The position numbers were made by a program, and so were the translations under genes. A stretch of DNA of 64,000 bases from Gallionella sp. Its GTDB lineage: Bacteria; Pseudomonadota; Gammaproteobacteria; Burkholderiales; Gallionellaceae. Positions 19,164 through 27,723 of this stretch are shown here, one piece after another. Location: contig JABEVF010000082.1 in NCBI GenBank assembly GCA_013043965.1, positions 1 through 64,000 on the forward strand, read 5' to 3'. Each line of letters begins with the position of its first letter. Position 1 is the first letter of the stretch. The notes beneath the pieces are model-generated. The model searched no databases and was not told where the DNA came from. It worked only from the letters and a program-made list of their open reading frames with translations.

Positions 19164-20279
19164 ATGAAGATAGGCATTCCCAAAGAAATAAAGATCAACG
19201 AGAACCGTGTTGCTCTGGTTCCGGCCGGAGCTGGGGCTTTGGTTGTCGCCGGACATACGGTGCTGATCGAGAAGGGAGCGGGGTTGGGGAGCGGTTTTAG
19301 CGACGCGCAATATGAGGCGATGGGTGCGTATATCGCGCCATCGGCGGATGAGGTATGGGCGAAAGCGGAACTGATTGTCAAAGTTAAGGAGCCTGTCGAG
19401 TCGGAGTGGCCGCGCATCAAAGCGGGCCAGGTGATCTTTACTTACTTTCACTTCGCCGCGAACGAGGCGTTGACCCTCGCACATATGGTTTCCGGTGCGG
19501 TGTGTATCGCTTATGAAACGGTCACTCTGCCGAATCGTGAATTACCCTTGCTGACTCCGATGTCTGAAGTCGCGGGGCGTATGGCGGTGCAAGAAGGTGC
19601 GAAATATCTCGAGAAACTATACGGTGGACGTGGTGTTTTATTGGGTGGTGTGCCCGGTGTCCAGCCCGCCAAAGTGGTGATATTGGGCGGTGGCGTGGTG
19701 GGTTTGAACGCCGCAAAGATGGCAGCAGGCCTGGGTGCGCAGGTGGTTATCCTCGATTTGTCTCTGGAAAAATTGCGCTATCTGAGCGACGTGATGCCGG
19801 CCAATGTGCAATTGATCTTGTCCAATCGGCAGACTCTCCTAGACCAGATCGCCGATGCCGATCTAATCATCGGAGCGGTACTCATACCCGGTGCGCTAGC
19901 GCCCAAACTCATCCATCGGGAGGATCTCAAGATCATGCGCGCAGGGACGGTGATGGTGGACGTGGCGATAGACCAGGGCGGGTGTTTCGCCACCAGTCGC
20001 CCGACCACACATGAGCATCCGACCTTCGTCGTGGATGGCATCGTGCATTACGCGGTGACCAATATGCCCGGTGGCTTGCCGATGACCGCCACGCTGGCAT
20101 TGACCAATGCTACCTTGCCTTATGTATTGCAGCTTGCCGATCAAGGATATCAGCGCGCACTCAAAGCCTCACCGGCGTTGCTGCAAGGCCTCAATATCTT
20201 CCAGGGCGTGATCACCCACAAAAAAGTCGCCGAGGCATTCGGTTTGGCTTATCGCACTGCCGAAGCTTGTATCGAATAG
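19164..20279 (+). CDS. ald: Alanine dehydrogenase
   Basis: A 371-residue NAD-dependent enzyme interconverting L-alanine and pyruvate plus ammonia. The N-terminus MKIGIPKEIKINENRVAL is diagnostic, K and H catalytic residues lie in the VKVKEP and YFHFAAN segments, and the NAD motif is GGGVVGLNAAKMA (about 173-185). The signature with ASRPTTHEHP-like text (here ATSRPTTHEHPTF) confirms the family. Length equals that of Bacillus and mycobacterial Ald. Single gene between terminators. An upstream GCGAGG-type ribosome-binding site precedes the ATG. Confidence 0.94.
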   Translation: MKIGIPKEIKINENRVALVPAGAGALVVAGHTVLIEKGAGLGSGFSDAQYEAMGAYIAPSADEVWAKAELIVKVKEPVESEWPRIKAGQVIFTYFHFAANEALTLAHMVSGAVCIAYETVTLPNRELPLLTPMSEVAGRMAVQEGAKYLEKLYGGRGVLLGGVPGVQPAKVVILGGGVVGLNAAKMAAGLGAQVVILDLSLEKLRYLSDVMPANVQLILSNRQTLLDQIADADLIIGAVLIPGALAPKLIHREDLKIMRAGTVMVDVAIDQGGCFATSRPTTHEHPTFVVDGIVHYAVTNMPGGLPMTATLALTNATLPYVLQLADQGYQRALKASPALLQGLNIFQGVITHKKVAEAFGLAYRTAEACIE

Positions 20280-20300
20280 CGCATCGCCACAAATAAAAAA

Positions 20301-20322
20301 GCACGCCTGAGGCGTGCTTTTT
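20301..20322. terminator. Bidirectional terminator between ald and rhlE
   Basis: GCACGCC (20301-20307) and GGCGTGC (20311-20317) form a 7-bp stem flanked by A-run and T-run, so it can end transcripts from both convergent genes. Confidence 0.9.
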
Positions 20323-20344
20323 GTGGTGCTAATTGGCTGGCTGT

Positions 20345-21949
20345 TTAACGGTTGTTACCAAACCCGCCGTTGCCACCTGTGTTGCCACCGCGATTGCCGC
20401 CGAAGGCAGGACGATCACCGGTGCGACGTGGTGCGCTGTTGCCACCACGGTTCTGGTCGCCGAAGCCACGGCTTTGATTGCCCGCGCTACGGTCTTGAGT
20501 ATGACCAGCCGCAGCACCTTGACCACCACCGAAACCTTGAGAACTTGCAGCGCGTTGACCGCCGAAGCCTTGGCCTTCACGGCGTGGTGCATGCGCATGA
20601 CGGCTGTCTGGTGCAGTGTGATGTGAAGCGCCACTATTGCCGCCACCAAAGCCACCTTCACGATTGCCAGAAAAACCACCGCTGTTACCACGATTGCCGC
20701 CGAAGCCGCCGCCATTGCCACGATTGCCGCCGAAGCCGCCACCGTTGCCACCACCATTGCTACGACGCGGGCCGCGATCAGAAGAGGGCGCACCGCCACC
20801 GGTGCGCAGCTTGAACTTTGGTTCCAAGCCTTCGATGGTGTGCATCTTGATGGTTTGTTCGGTGTAGCGTTCGATGCGTTTGAGCATTTGCGCATCACGG
20901 TTCGATGCGAACGAGATCGCGATACCGGATGAGCCGCCACGACCGGTACGACCGATACGGTGGACGTAGTCTTCAGCAAACTTGGGCAAATCAAAGTTGA
21001 TCACGTGGGAGACCCCGCGCACGTCCAGACCGCGTGCCGCCACGTCGGTGGCAACCAGGATACGCACGCTGCCGTTACGCATATTGATCAGGGTGCGGTT
21101 GCGTTCGCGCTGGCTCATGTCGCCATGCAAAGCGGCAACCGAGTGGCCTTGTGAGGAAAGCTGGTCGGCCAGACTGTCCGCATCACGTTTGGTCGCCGTG
21201 AACACAATGGCTTGGTTCACTTCAGTGTCGGTCAGCAGGTGGCTCAGCATCTTATTCTTGTGCGCCACGTCATCGGCGAACATCATGCGTTGTTCGATGT
21301 TCTCGTGTTTGTCTTTGGCAGCCGACACGCTGATGCGTTTAGGTGTTTTGAGCAGACGCGAGGCCAGGTTGCCGACCACGCCATCCAGCGTTGCCGAGAA
21401 CAGCAGTGTTTGGCGGGTGTTGGGCGTGGCGGCAGCGATGCGTTCCACGTCATCCACGAAACCCATGTCCAGCATGCGATCCGCCTCATCGAGAATCAGC
21501 ATTTCCAGGCGCGAAAAGTCGATGCGCCCGCGTTCCAGGTGGTCGATCAGACGGCCCGGGGTGGCAACCAGAATATCGACGTGACCGGACAACATGCGGT
21601 TCTGTACCGGGTAAGGCATGCCGCCCAGGATGCTGATAATCTTGAAACGCATGTTTTGGCCGTATTTGGTCGCAGCATCACATACTTGCTGTGCCAGTTC
21701 ACGTGTCGGAGTCAATACCAACACGCGCGGGCCTTTGCCAGGTAACGCGGAAGGGGTTGCCAAGCGGTTCAGGGCAGGCAGGATAAAGGCGGCGGTCTTG
21801 CCGCTACCTGTTTGGGCAGAAGCCATCAAGTCATTGCCCGCCAAGATTTCAGGAATCGCCTGAGCTTGGATAGGGGTTGGTTCGGTATAGCCAGTTTCGG
21901 CGATAGCTTTGAGGATGGCAGTGTTTAATGCGAGTTCTTCAAACGTCAT
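20345..21949 (-). CDS. rhlE: DEAD-box ATP-dependent RNA helicase RhlE
   Basis: A 534-residue RNA helicase. The core (1-375) carries the Q motif, AQTGSGKT, PTRELAQQ, DEAD (LILDEADRMLD), SAT, the RGLD segment and HRIGRTGR. The C-terminal 150 residues are low-complexity and rich in Gly, Asn, Arg and Phe, with imperfect GGNRGN/GGGFGGN repeats, a likely disordered RNA-binding tail that can drive condensate formation in other helicases. RhlE remodels ribosome-assembly intermediates and mRNA structure, often in the cold. The nearest good promoter is about 300 bases upstream, giving a long leader. Confidence 0.92.
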   Translation of the reverse strand: MTFEELALNTAILKAIAETGYTEPTPIQAQAIPEILAGNDLMASAQTGSGKTAAFILPALNRLATPSALPGKGPRVLVLTPTRELAQQVCDAATKYGQNMRFKIISILGGMPYPVQNRMLSGHVDILVATPGRLIDHLERGRIDFSRLEMLILDEADRMLDMGFVDDVERIAAATPNTRQTLLFSATLDGVVGNLASRLLKTPKRISVSAAKDKHENIEQRMMFADDVAHKNKMLSHLLTDTEVNQAIVFTATKRDADSLADQLSSQGHSVAALHGDMSQRERNRTLINMRNGSVRILVATDVAARGLDVRGVSHVINFDLPKFAEDYVHRIGRTGRGGSSGIAISFASNRDAQMLKRIERYTEQTIKMHTIEGLEPKFKLRTGGGAPSSDRGPRRSNGGGNGGGFGGNRGNGGGFGGNRGNSGGFSGNREGGFGGGNSGASHHTAPDSRHAHAPRREGQGFGGQRAASSQGFGGGQGAAAGHTQDRSAGNQSRGFGDQNRGGNSAPRRTGDRPAFGGNRGGNTGGNGGFGNNR

Positions 21950-22262
21950 TTTTGTTCCTTTTGAGACTACGGGAATCCCTCTCTAACCGACAGACGCGCC
22001 CAATAGCCGACCCTAAGATGGCCGAATATCGGGGTGAATTCAGTCTGTCGGACCGATCAAGTTCCCTAGTGTGAGCGCAGGTGGTAATACAGCCCGTGGT
22101 ACGGGGAGGAGATTAACCGGCGCATAAAACATCGTTGCTAACCGGAAAACCCAAGAATACTGTTGAGTTCTTTAGACAGGCGCGAGTTACAGACGCGCGA
22201 GAGATAGGTCAGTAAACGATGAACTAAATGCCACATCGTTTGTGGCAAGGCGCGCATTATAG
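21950..22262 (-). promoter_or_regulatory. rhlE promoter (-10) and approximately 300-nt leader
   Basis: On the minus strand a perfect TATAAT (22257-22262) lies just before the PAP2 stop region, with only a weak -35. Transcription from it would give an untranslated leader of about 300 nt before the rhlE ATG. No gene is evident in the 335 bases between rhlE and the PAP2 gene. The leader includes a small hairpin (CCACA...TGTGG near 22230-22245). Long structured leaders are common in cold-induced helicase and cold-shock mRNAs, so autoregulation or temperature control is plausible but not shown. Confidence 0.5.
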
Positions 22263-22284
22263 TGAGAAGTGAAATAAAAGCCAG

Positions 22285-22914
22285 TTATATTTTCGGGCGG
22301 GTCAGCCCGGTCATGCGATGTATCAGTGCTTGTACCGCCGCATAGACCAGCAATACCACCGCCAGGCTGGACAGGAATCCCGCCAACACGTCCGCAGGAA
22401 AATGCGCGCCTAGGCTCACTCTGGAGCACCCAACCCACAACACCGAGAACATTCCCGCCATGCGCCACCAACGGTTCAGGATAGGCCACAGGCTGGCCAC
22501 GGTCAGCATCGCAAATGACGAGTGACCGCTCGGCAGGCTGTGGTGATACTCGGCTAGGCCCACGATGTGCACGCTATCCAGAGGCAATGCCAAAGGTGGG
22601 CGAGGGAAGTCCAGCATGGGTTTGAGGATGCTGAGCAACAGGCCATCGAGCAAGTAGGCGATGCTGAACACCGCTATCGCAGACATCCAGCGCAGGGTTA
22701 GCACCCGATATTGCACCGCATCCCGCAGGGGAGTTCTCGCGATTACGACAAGCGCAACAAAGGTCAGTAATCCGAGGTAGATCGGAAAGTTGACATGCTC
22801 GCCCAGCTTGGTGCCCAGCAGCATGAACTTGTCCAAATATTCGGAATGAATGTCGTTGATGAGGTGGAACAGCCAAACATTGATGCCACCCCAGTCATAA
22901 AGAGTTGCTTTCAT
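22285..22914 (-). CDS. PAP2-family membrane phosphatase
   Basis: A 209-residue membrane protein of the type 2 phosphatidic acid phosphatase family. The three-part active-site signature is complete: KPMLDFPRPP, PSGHSSFA and SRVSLGAHFPADVLAG, with the catalytic His pair in the second and third parts. Several hydrophobic segments surround them. Likely substrates are undecaprenyl pyrophosphate, phosphatidylglycerophosphate or phosphatidate; sequence does not separate these. It is 15 bp downstream of the DUF4337 gene on the same strand and probably cotranscribed. Confidence 0.82.
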   Translation of the reverse strand: MKATLYDWGGINVWLFHLINDIHSEYLDKFMLLGTKLGEHVNFPIYLGLLTFVALVVIARTPLRDAVQYRVLTLRWMSAIAVFSIAYLLDGLLLSILKPMLDFPRPPLALPLDSVHIVGLAEYHHSLPSGHSSFAMLTVASLWPILNRWWRMAGMFSVLWVGCSRVSLGAHFPADVLAGFLSSLAVVLLVYAAVQALIHRMTGLTRPKI

Positions 22915-22929
22915 AGAGGTGATTTCCGC

Positions 22930-23499
22930 CTATCCAAGTAGTGCGGCACCCCACATGATGATTCCTCCGGCGGCCGCTACAGCAGCCACAACGAACAACC
23001 ATTTTTTGCGGGTCAATACCGTGATAGAGGCTAAAGAGATGGCGATCTGGATCAGTGTCATCGCCTGCGCCAGTTTATGGTGGGGGCGCAACATATTTTC
23101 GCTTTCCTGATTGGCTTTTTCCGATTCTGCTTCGAGTGCTTCGGCTTTCAGCTTGATCGCTTTCTTGTCCTCGCCATATCTTTGCAGCTGGGCTTGGTAA
23201 TATCCCTGCTTGGCAGCAGGCGCTAAGACTGCTGCGAGCTCCATCAGATGCCCTTTACTGCTCTTGGCTTCGTAAAAATTCCATTGGTCGGAAGCCTGGG
23301 TCTTCTTCAGCACGGCCTCGTTCTTCAATAACATGGACTCGTTCTGGGTCGCGCCGCCCTGATAGCTGATGATCGCGCCTATCGAAGCTAAAATGGCGGT
23401 GAAAATCGCAACTTGCCCGGCAAGATTGTCCCCGCCCTGGGCGTGGTGTTCAAGCTCATGTTCATGGGCACCGTGAACATGGAATCCGTCTTCTGACAT
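22930..23499 (-). CDS. DUF4337 family membrane protein
   Basis: A 189-residue protein matching the DUF4337 pattern. It has a His/Glu-rich N-terminus (HVHGAHEHELEHHAQGG), one membrane segment near residues 28-48 followed by a polar, helix-rich middle with many Lys, Glu and Ala (about 60-140, coiled-coil-like), and two hydrophobic segments at the C-terminus. Function of the family is unknown. The His cluster could bind metal. It sits between DUF2252 and PAP2 genes on the same strand. Confidence 0.65.
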   Translation of the reverse strand: MSEDGFHVHGAHEHELEHHAQGGDNLAGQVAIFTAILASIGAIISYQGGATQNESMLLKNEAVLKKTQASDQWNFYEAKSSKGHLMELAAVLAPAAKQGYYQAQLQRYGEDKKAIKLKAEALEAESEKANQESENMLRPHHKLAQAMTLIQIAISLASITVLTRKKWLFVVAAVAAAGGIIMWGAALLG

Positions 23500-23554
23500 A
23501 TCAACTCCTTAAAATCTAAAAAATTTTGCTACCGAGGGTTTTTAGCTAGATCCT

Positions 23555-24784
23555 CTACTTATTGCGGCCGGTCGTCTCGCTCCAGGTTTTTCCAGAACGA
23601 TCATATTGACGACAATATTTTTCCCAGTCCGATTCGATTTTACTTGCATAATTTGTCGCATAGGCTAGCAGGTGAGCTTGCCAGTCGCGCCTGTCACCAA
23701 AGACGATCCATTCATCCGCGATAGCTGATCTGGCACGGCCACCGCCGCGCAAATGGCTCCATGCCACGAGCTCGCCCATGCTGTGTATCACCCGTTCCAG
23801 ACGCTTCAACTTGCCGTTCCACAACTCGAGTGCCAGCCTGTCTTGGGTGGGTTGCAGCCCTTTAAACAAAAACGGCTTATCCCGAAAAGTGACCGCCGAC
23901 AAAAATGCCGGGGCGATGGCCTGAGCCCAGTGTTGAACCGTGGCGACACGCTCGGCTTCATCCTGCCACTCGGGTTGCTTGTTCCTGACGTAAGGAGCCA
24001 GGGCACTGGGTATGGCCTGTTTAAGATCGAGCAGGTAGTTGCAATCCGGGCTGCCCCGGCCCTCGACCAGAATCACATAACGGGCGATACCCAGGCTGCC
24101 GGTTCCGGCGATACGTCTGGCCGCATCCAGCGGACGATAAAAATCGGGGTTGGGTTGTTGCCGCGCATACGCTTGGACAAAAGCCATGATGTCGGCTTTT
24201 TCCTGAGGCTCCAGTGCCAAGGCGCGCTTGCCATCCACCTTGATGCAACGTTGTCCTTTGCGTAACTTGGTCCTGCTGTTCAGAAATGTTGTCCGATTGC
24301 GCAGCCTCAGGGGATCGAGCAGATCCCGTATCATGCCTTTGGCTGTCTCGCGTTCCAGCCACCTGGCCTTGCCTGGTTTCAGGGCTGCGGTGTAGCTGTC
24401 CAGCCCCAGTTGGCAAAGCTGGGTGGCATCGTCCTTGGCTAGCTGCAAGGATTTCGCCGCCACTATGATGCTGGTCAGCCAGCGGCCCAGTTCCCAGGTC
24501 GCGGGAGCTAGCACCGCCTCGTCGAAATCGTTCAGGTCAAAATAAACCAGCCGGTTGTCCCCCTTATAACAGCCGAAATTCTCCAGATGCAGGTCGCCGC
24601 AAATCCAGGCCAAAGGCGCATCGTTCAGCGACGGCTCGGAAGCGGGCCAATCCTGGTAGCACAAATGACAAGTCCCGCGCATGAAGGCGAAAGCATCTTG
24701 CCGCATGGCGCGGTATTTCAAGGCCAGCCGTTCCGGTTCGCGCCCCGCGTTATAGTTGAGGATGGAATCGACAATATCATTCAT
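23555..24784 (-). CDS. DUF2252 family protein (kinase-like fold)
   Basis: A 409-residue protein of the DUF2252 family. The family hallmarks are seen: RMRQDAFAFMRGT-like text near the N-terminus (here AMRQDAFAFMRGT), ICGDLHLENFG at about 83-93 and YFDLNDFDEA at about 105-114. The GDLHLEN and DFDE segments resemble the catalytic and metal-binding loops of aminoglycoside-phosphotransferase-like kinases, but no biochemical role is established. First gene of an apparent DUF2252-DUF4337-PAP2 transcription unit. Divergent from rpsO. Confidence 0.75.
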   Translation of the reverse strand: MNDIVDSILNYNAGREPERLALKYRAMRQDAFAFMRGTCHLCYQDWPASEPSLNDAPLAWICGDLHLENFGCYKGDNRLVYFDLNDFDEAVLAPATWELGRWLTSIIVAAKSLQLAKDDATQLCQLGLDSYTAALKPGKARWLERETAKGMIRDLLDPLRLRNRTTFLNSRTKLRKGQRCIKVDGKRALALEPQEKADIMAFVQAYARQQPNPDFYRPLDAARRIAGTGSLGIARYVILVEGRGSPDCNYLLDLKQAIPSALAPYVRNKQPEWQDEAERVATVQHWAQAIAPAFLSAVTFRDKPFLFKGLQPTQDRLALELWNGKLKRLERVIHSMGELVAWSHLRGGGRARSAIADEWIVFGDRRDWQAHLLAYATNYASKIESDWEKYCRQYDRSGKTWSETTGRNK

Positions 24785-24883
24785 CGCGGCAGGATAACAT
24801 CGAGCGGCAGTTCACGCCGGTTGTTTGGCTGACCAATGTGCGCCGCCAGCTAACGGGGCCGCTTCGGGCGCGCAAATTTAGGG

Positions 24884-24913
24884 TTGAGTATTAATCTCAT
24901 TCGGGGTTAGAAT
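24884..24913 (+). promoter_or_regulatory. Promoter of rpsO-pnp
   Basis: A sigma-70-like pair: TTGAGT (24884-24889), 18-base spacer, TAGAAT (24908-24913), about 30 bases before the rpsO start. Confidence 0.6.
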
Positions 24914-24942
24914 ACGCAACTTTTTTTAGGAGTGTAAAACCA

Positions 24943-25212
24943 ATGGCAATTACAGCCGCGCAAAAAGCGCAAATCGTTACTGACTTTCAACGTGCCAAGA
25001 GCGACACAGGTTCCCCCGAAGTTCAAGTGGCTTTGATTACCGCGCGTATCATTTATCTTACTGAGCATTTCAAAGACAATGCCAAAGATCACCATTCCCG
25101 TCGCGGCTTGCTGCGTCTGGTTAGCCGCCGCCGGAAACTGCTTGACTACCTCAAGCGTGAAAATGACGCGAGCTACCGCACACTGATTCAGCGCCTAGAA
25201 ATTCGCAAGTAG
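24943..25212 (+). CDS. rpsO: 30S ribosomal protein S15
   Basis: An 89-residue S15 that binds the central domain of 16S rRNA and nucleates platform assembly. The conserved segments [12 protein letters not shown]-like (here [12 protein letters not shown]), [21 protein letters not shown] and YRTLIQRL are intact. An AGGAG-type site precedes the ATG. Followed by pnp as in most bacteria. In E. coli S15 autoregulates by binding its own leader, and the leader here is short enough to allow only a small structure. Confidence 0.97.
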   Translation: MAITAAQKAQIVTDFQRAKSDTGSPEVQVALITARIIYLTEHFKDNAKDHHSRRGLLRLVSRRRKLLDYLKRENDASYRTLIQRLEIRK

Positions 25213-25227
25213 AAGTTTGTTGCAAAG

Positions 25228-25256
25228 CGGGTCGCGATAGCGGCCCGTGTTGTTTT
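25228..25256 (+). promoter_or_regulatory. Intergenic hairpin between rpsO and pnp
   Basis: An 8-bp stem, CGGGTCGC (25228-25235) with GCGGCCCG (25240-25247), a GATA loop and a following T-rich run (TGTTGTTTT). It could be a leaky terminator after rpsO or the RNase III target that in E. coli controls pnp. Which one applies is not visible. Confidence 0.5.
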
Positions 25257-25312
25257 AGCCTGTCCTATTTATTTGGCGCAGTGTTGCGCCATGTCACGTC
25301 TAAGAGGTTATC

Positions 25313-27439
25313 TTGAGTCACTATAAAAAATCATTCGCCTACGGCAAGCAGCAACTGACTATCGAAACCGGCGAGATCGCGCGTCAAGCGACCGGTGCGG
25401 TGTTGGTGAGTCTGGGTGACACGGTCGTGCTGGTTACTGTTGTCGGTAGAAAAGATGCTAAGCCAGAACAGGATTTTTTCCCGCTGACTGTCGATTATCA
25501 GGAAAAGACTTACGCTGCGGGCAAGATACCCAGTGGCTTTTTTAAACGTGAAGGTCGCCCCAGCGAGAAAGAGATACTGACTTCTCGCCTCATCGATCGC
25601 CCGTTGCGCCCGCTGTTCCCGGAAAGTTTTTATAACGAAGTGCAGATCGTCGCGACGGTGATGTCATCCGACAGCGAGATCGATTCCGACATCCCCGCGC
25701 TGATAGGTGCGTCCGCTGCGCTGGCGATCTCGGGTATCCCGTTTGACGGCCCGATAGGCGCGGCTCGCGTGGGTTATGCGGATGGCCAATACATTCTGAA
25801 TCCTACCGCGACTGAACTTGCGACTTCGCAAATGGACTTGGTCGTGGCCGGTACGGATCGGGCCGTGTTGATGGTCGAATCCGAAGCGCAGCAGCTGTCC
25901 GAAGAGGTCATGCTGGGCGGGGTGATGTTTGGTCACGAACAGATGCAGACCGTGATCCAGGCTATCAATGAAATGGCCGATGCAGTGGGTAAAGACGAGT
26001 GGGATTGGGTCGCTCCGGCCAAGAATGAAGCTCTGATCGCACGCATCGCGCAATTGGCGGATGCCGATCTGCAACAGGCATATGCGATCCGTTCCAAGCA
26101 GGAGCGCACCGTTGCGATTGCCGCGATACAAAGCAAAGTCATGGCTGCCGTAACAGCCGAGAACGCCGGCATCGACAAGAATCAAGTGAACGACTTGTTC
26201 AGCGCGCTGGAGGCCAAGATCGTGCGCGGACAGATTTTGAGCGGTGAACCCCGTATCGATGGTCGCGATACCCGCACGGTGCGCCCTATCAGCATACGCA
26301 ACGGCGTGTTGCCGCGCACTCACGGTTCGTCTTTGTTCACCCGTGGCGAAACGCAGGCTATCGTGGTGACGACACTGGGCAGTTTGCGTGATGCGCAAAA
26401 GATCGACGGCTTGCAAGGCGAGCACGAAGACCGGTTCATGTTGCACTACAATTTTCCCCCGTATTCGACCGGTGAGACTGGCCGAGTAGGTACGCCTAAA
26501 CGCCGCGAGATCGGTCATGGCCGCTTGGCCAAACGCGCGCTGGTAGCGGTATTGCCCAGCGAGGCAGACTTCGGTTACGCGCTGCGTGTGGTGTCCGAGA
26601 TCACCGAATCGAATGGTTCCAGCTCGATGGCCTCGGTGTGTGGCGGTTGCTTGTCTTTGCTGGATGCCGGTGTGCCGCTCAAGGCTCATGTGGCCGGTAT
26701 CGCGATGGGCCTGATCAAAGACGGTAACCGTTTCGCGGTGTTGACCGATATCCTGGGTGATGAAGATCATCTGGGTGATATGGACTTCAAGGTGGCTGGT
26801 TCCGAAACCGGCGTGACCGCGCTGCAAATGGACATCAAGATCAACGGTATCACCCGCGAGATCATGCAGGCTGCGTTGGTTCAGGCGCGCGAAGGCCGTC
26901 TGCACATTTTGGGTCTGATGAAGCAATCCATGCCGAGTGCGCGCACCGAAGTGTCCGAGTTTGCGCCGCGCATGATCAAGATGAAAATCCATCCGGAAAA
27001 GATTCGCGATGTTATCGGCAAGGGCGGTGCGGTGATCCGCGCACTGACTGAAGAAACCGGCACGACCATAGACATCGACGAAACGGGCAATATCACCATC
27101 TCCTGCGTGAGCAGCGAGGGCGGCGAGTTGGCCAGACAACGTATCAGCGATATCGTGGCCGACGTCGAAGTGGGCAAAGTTTACGAAGGCCCGGTGGTCA
27201 AGTTGCTGGACTTCGGCGCGTTGATCAACATTCTTCCCGGCAAAGATGGTTTGTTGCATATTTCCCAAATAGCCCATGAGCGTGTCAATGCGGTCACCGA
27301 CCATCTGAAAGAAGGCCAGGTGGTGAAGGTAAAATTGCTCGAGTTGGATGACAAGGGGCGTATGAAACTGAGCATGAAGGCTTTGCTGCCAGCCCCTGCC
27401 GTGGCAGTCGTACCTGCCGCCGCGCCAGAAGCACAGTAA
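25313..27439 (+). CDS. pnp: Polyribonucleotide nucleotidyltransferase
   Basis: A 708-residue 3'-5' phosphorolytic exoribonuclease of the degradosome (E. coli 711). Two RNase PH-like domains occupy about 1-550, a KH domain about 555-615 ([11 protein letters not shown]) and an S1 domain about 620-690 ([21 protein letters not shown] shortened here to its core). The start appears to be TTG at 25313, giving [13 protein letters not shown], the usual family N-terminus, with AAGAGG upstream. No ATG fits. Weak starts help keep Pnp under post-transcriptional control in relatives. Ends at a very strong terminator. Confidence 0.95.
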   Translation: MSHYKKSFAYGKQQLTIETGEIARQATGAVLVSLGDTVVLVTVVGRKDAKPEQDFFPLTVDYQEKTYAAGKIPSGFFKREGRPSEKEILTSRLIDRPLRPLFPESFYNEVQIVATVMSSDSEIDSDIPALIGASAALAISGIPFDGPIGAARVGYADGQYILNPTATELATSQMDLVVAGTDRAVLMVESEAQQLSEEVMLGGVMFGHEQMQTVIQAINEMADAVGKDEWDWVAPAKNEALIARIAQLADADLQQAYAIRSKQERTVAIAAIQSKVMAAVTAENAGIDKNQVNDLFSALEAKIVRGQILSGEPRIDGRDTRTVRPISIRNGVLPRTHGSSLFTRGETQAIVVTTLGSLRDAQKIDGLQGEHEDRFMLHYNFPPYSTGETGRVGTPKRREIGHGRLAKRALVAVLPSEADFGYALRVVSEITESNGSSSMASVCGGCLSLLDAGVPLKAHVAGIAMGLIKDGNRFAVLTDILGDEDHLGDMDFKVAGSETGVTALQMDIKINGITREIMQAALVQAREGRLHILGLMKQSMPSARTEVSEFAPRMIKMKIHPEKIRDVIGKGGAVIRALTEETGTTIDIDETGNITISCVSSEGGELARQRISDIVADVEVGKVYEGPVVKLLDFGALINILPGKDGLLHISQIAHERVNAVTDHLKEGQVVKVKLLELDDKGRMKLSMKALLPAPAVAVVPAAAPEAQ

Positions 27440-27457
27440 GTTATACAGGCAATTAAA

Positions 27458-27490
27458 GAAGCCCCGCCAGATCTGGCGGGGCTTCTTTAT
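27458..27490 (+). terminator. Intrinsic terminator after pnp
   Basis: A perfect 12-bp inverted repeat, GAAGCCCCGCCA with TGGCGGGGCTTC (27458-27485), loop GATC region, then TTTATT. Confidence 0.93.
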
Positions 27491-27723
27491 TGGCTCTGTG
27501 GAATTTGCCATCGCAACGATGTGCTCGCCGATTTTACATCGGCCCTGCGATAGGGAGTTCATGGGGGGCTCGTTGTGATAGTGTCCGTCTGGCGGCTAAA
27601 AGAAGCCAGCATGCGTGAAATACATGCGACTCCGTTGCTTCCGGGCGCAGAGATTGCTGTGGTGTGCTCTTAAGGTCGCGTGCGGGTAGCTGTTGAATAA
27701 ATTCCATTCCCCATCGGATTAAA

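Noticed and set aside
20314-20814. A Cys/His-rich plus-strand frame that looks like a metal-binding repeat protein
   Set aside because: It is the complement of the RhlE Gly/Asn repeats, which forces CH-rich text.
25664-27562. A 632-codon open frame on the minus strand opposite pnp
   Set aside because: It mirrors the conserved pnp gene base for base and has no family features. High G+C codon structure makes such shadow frames common.
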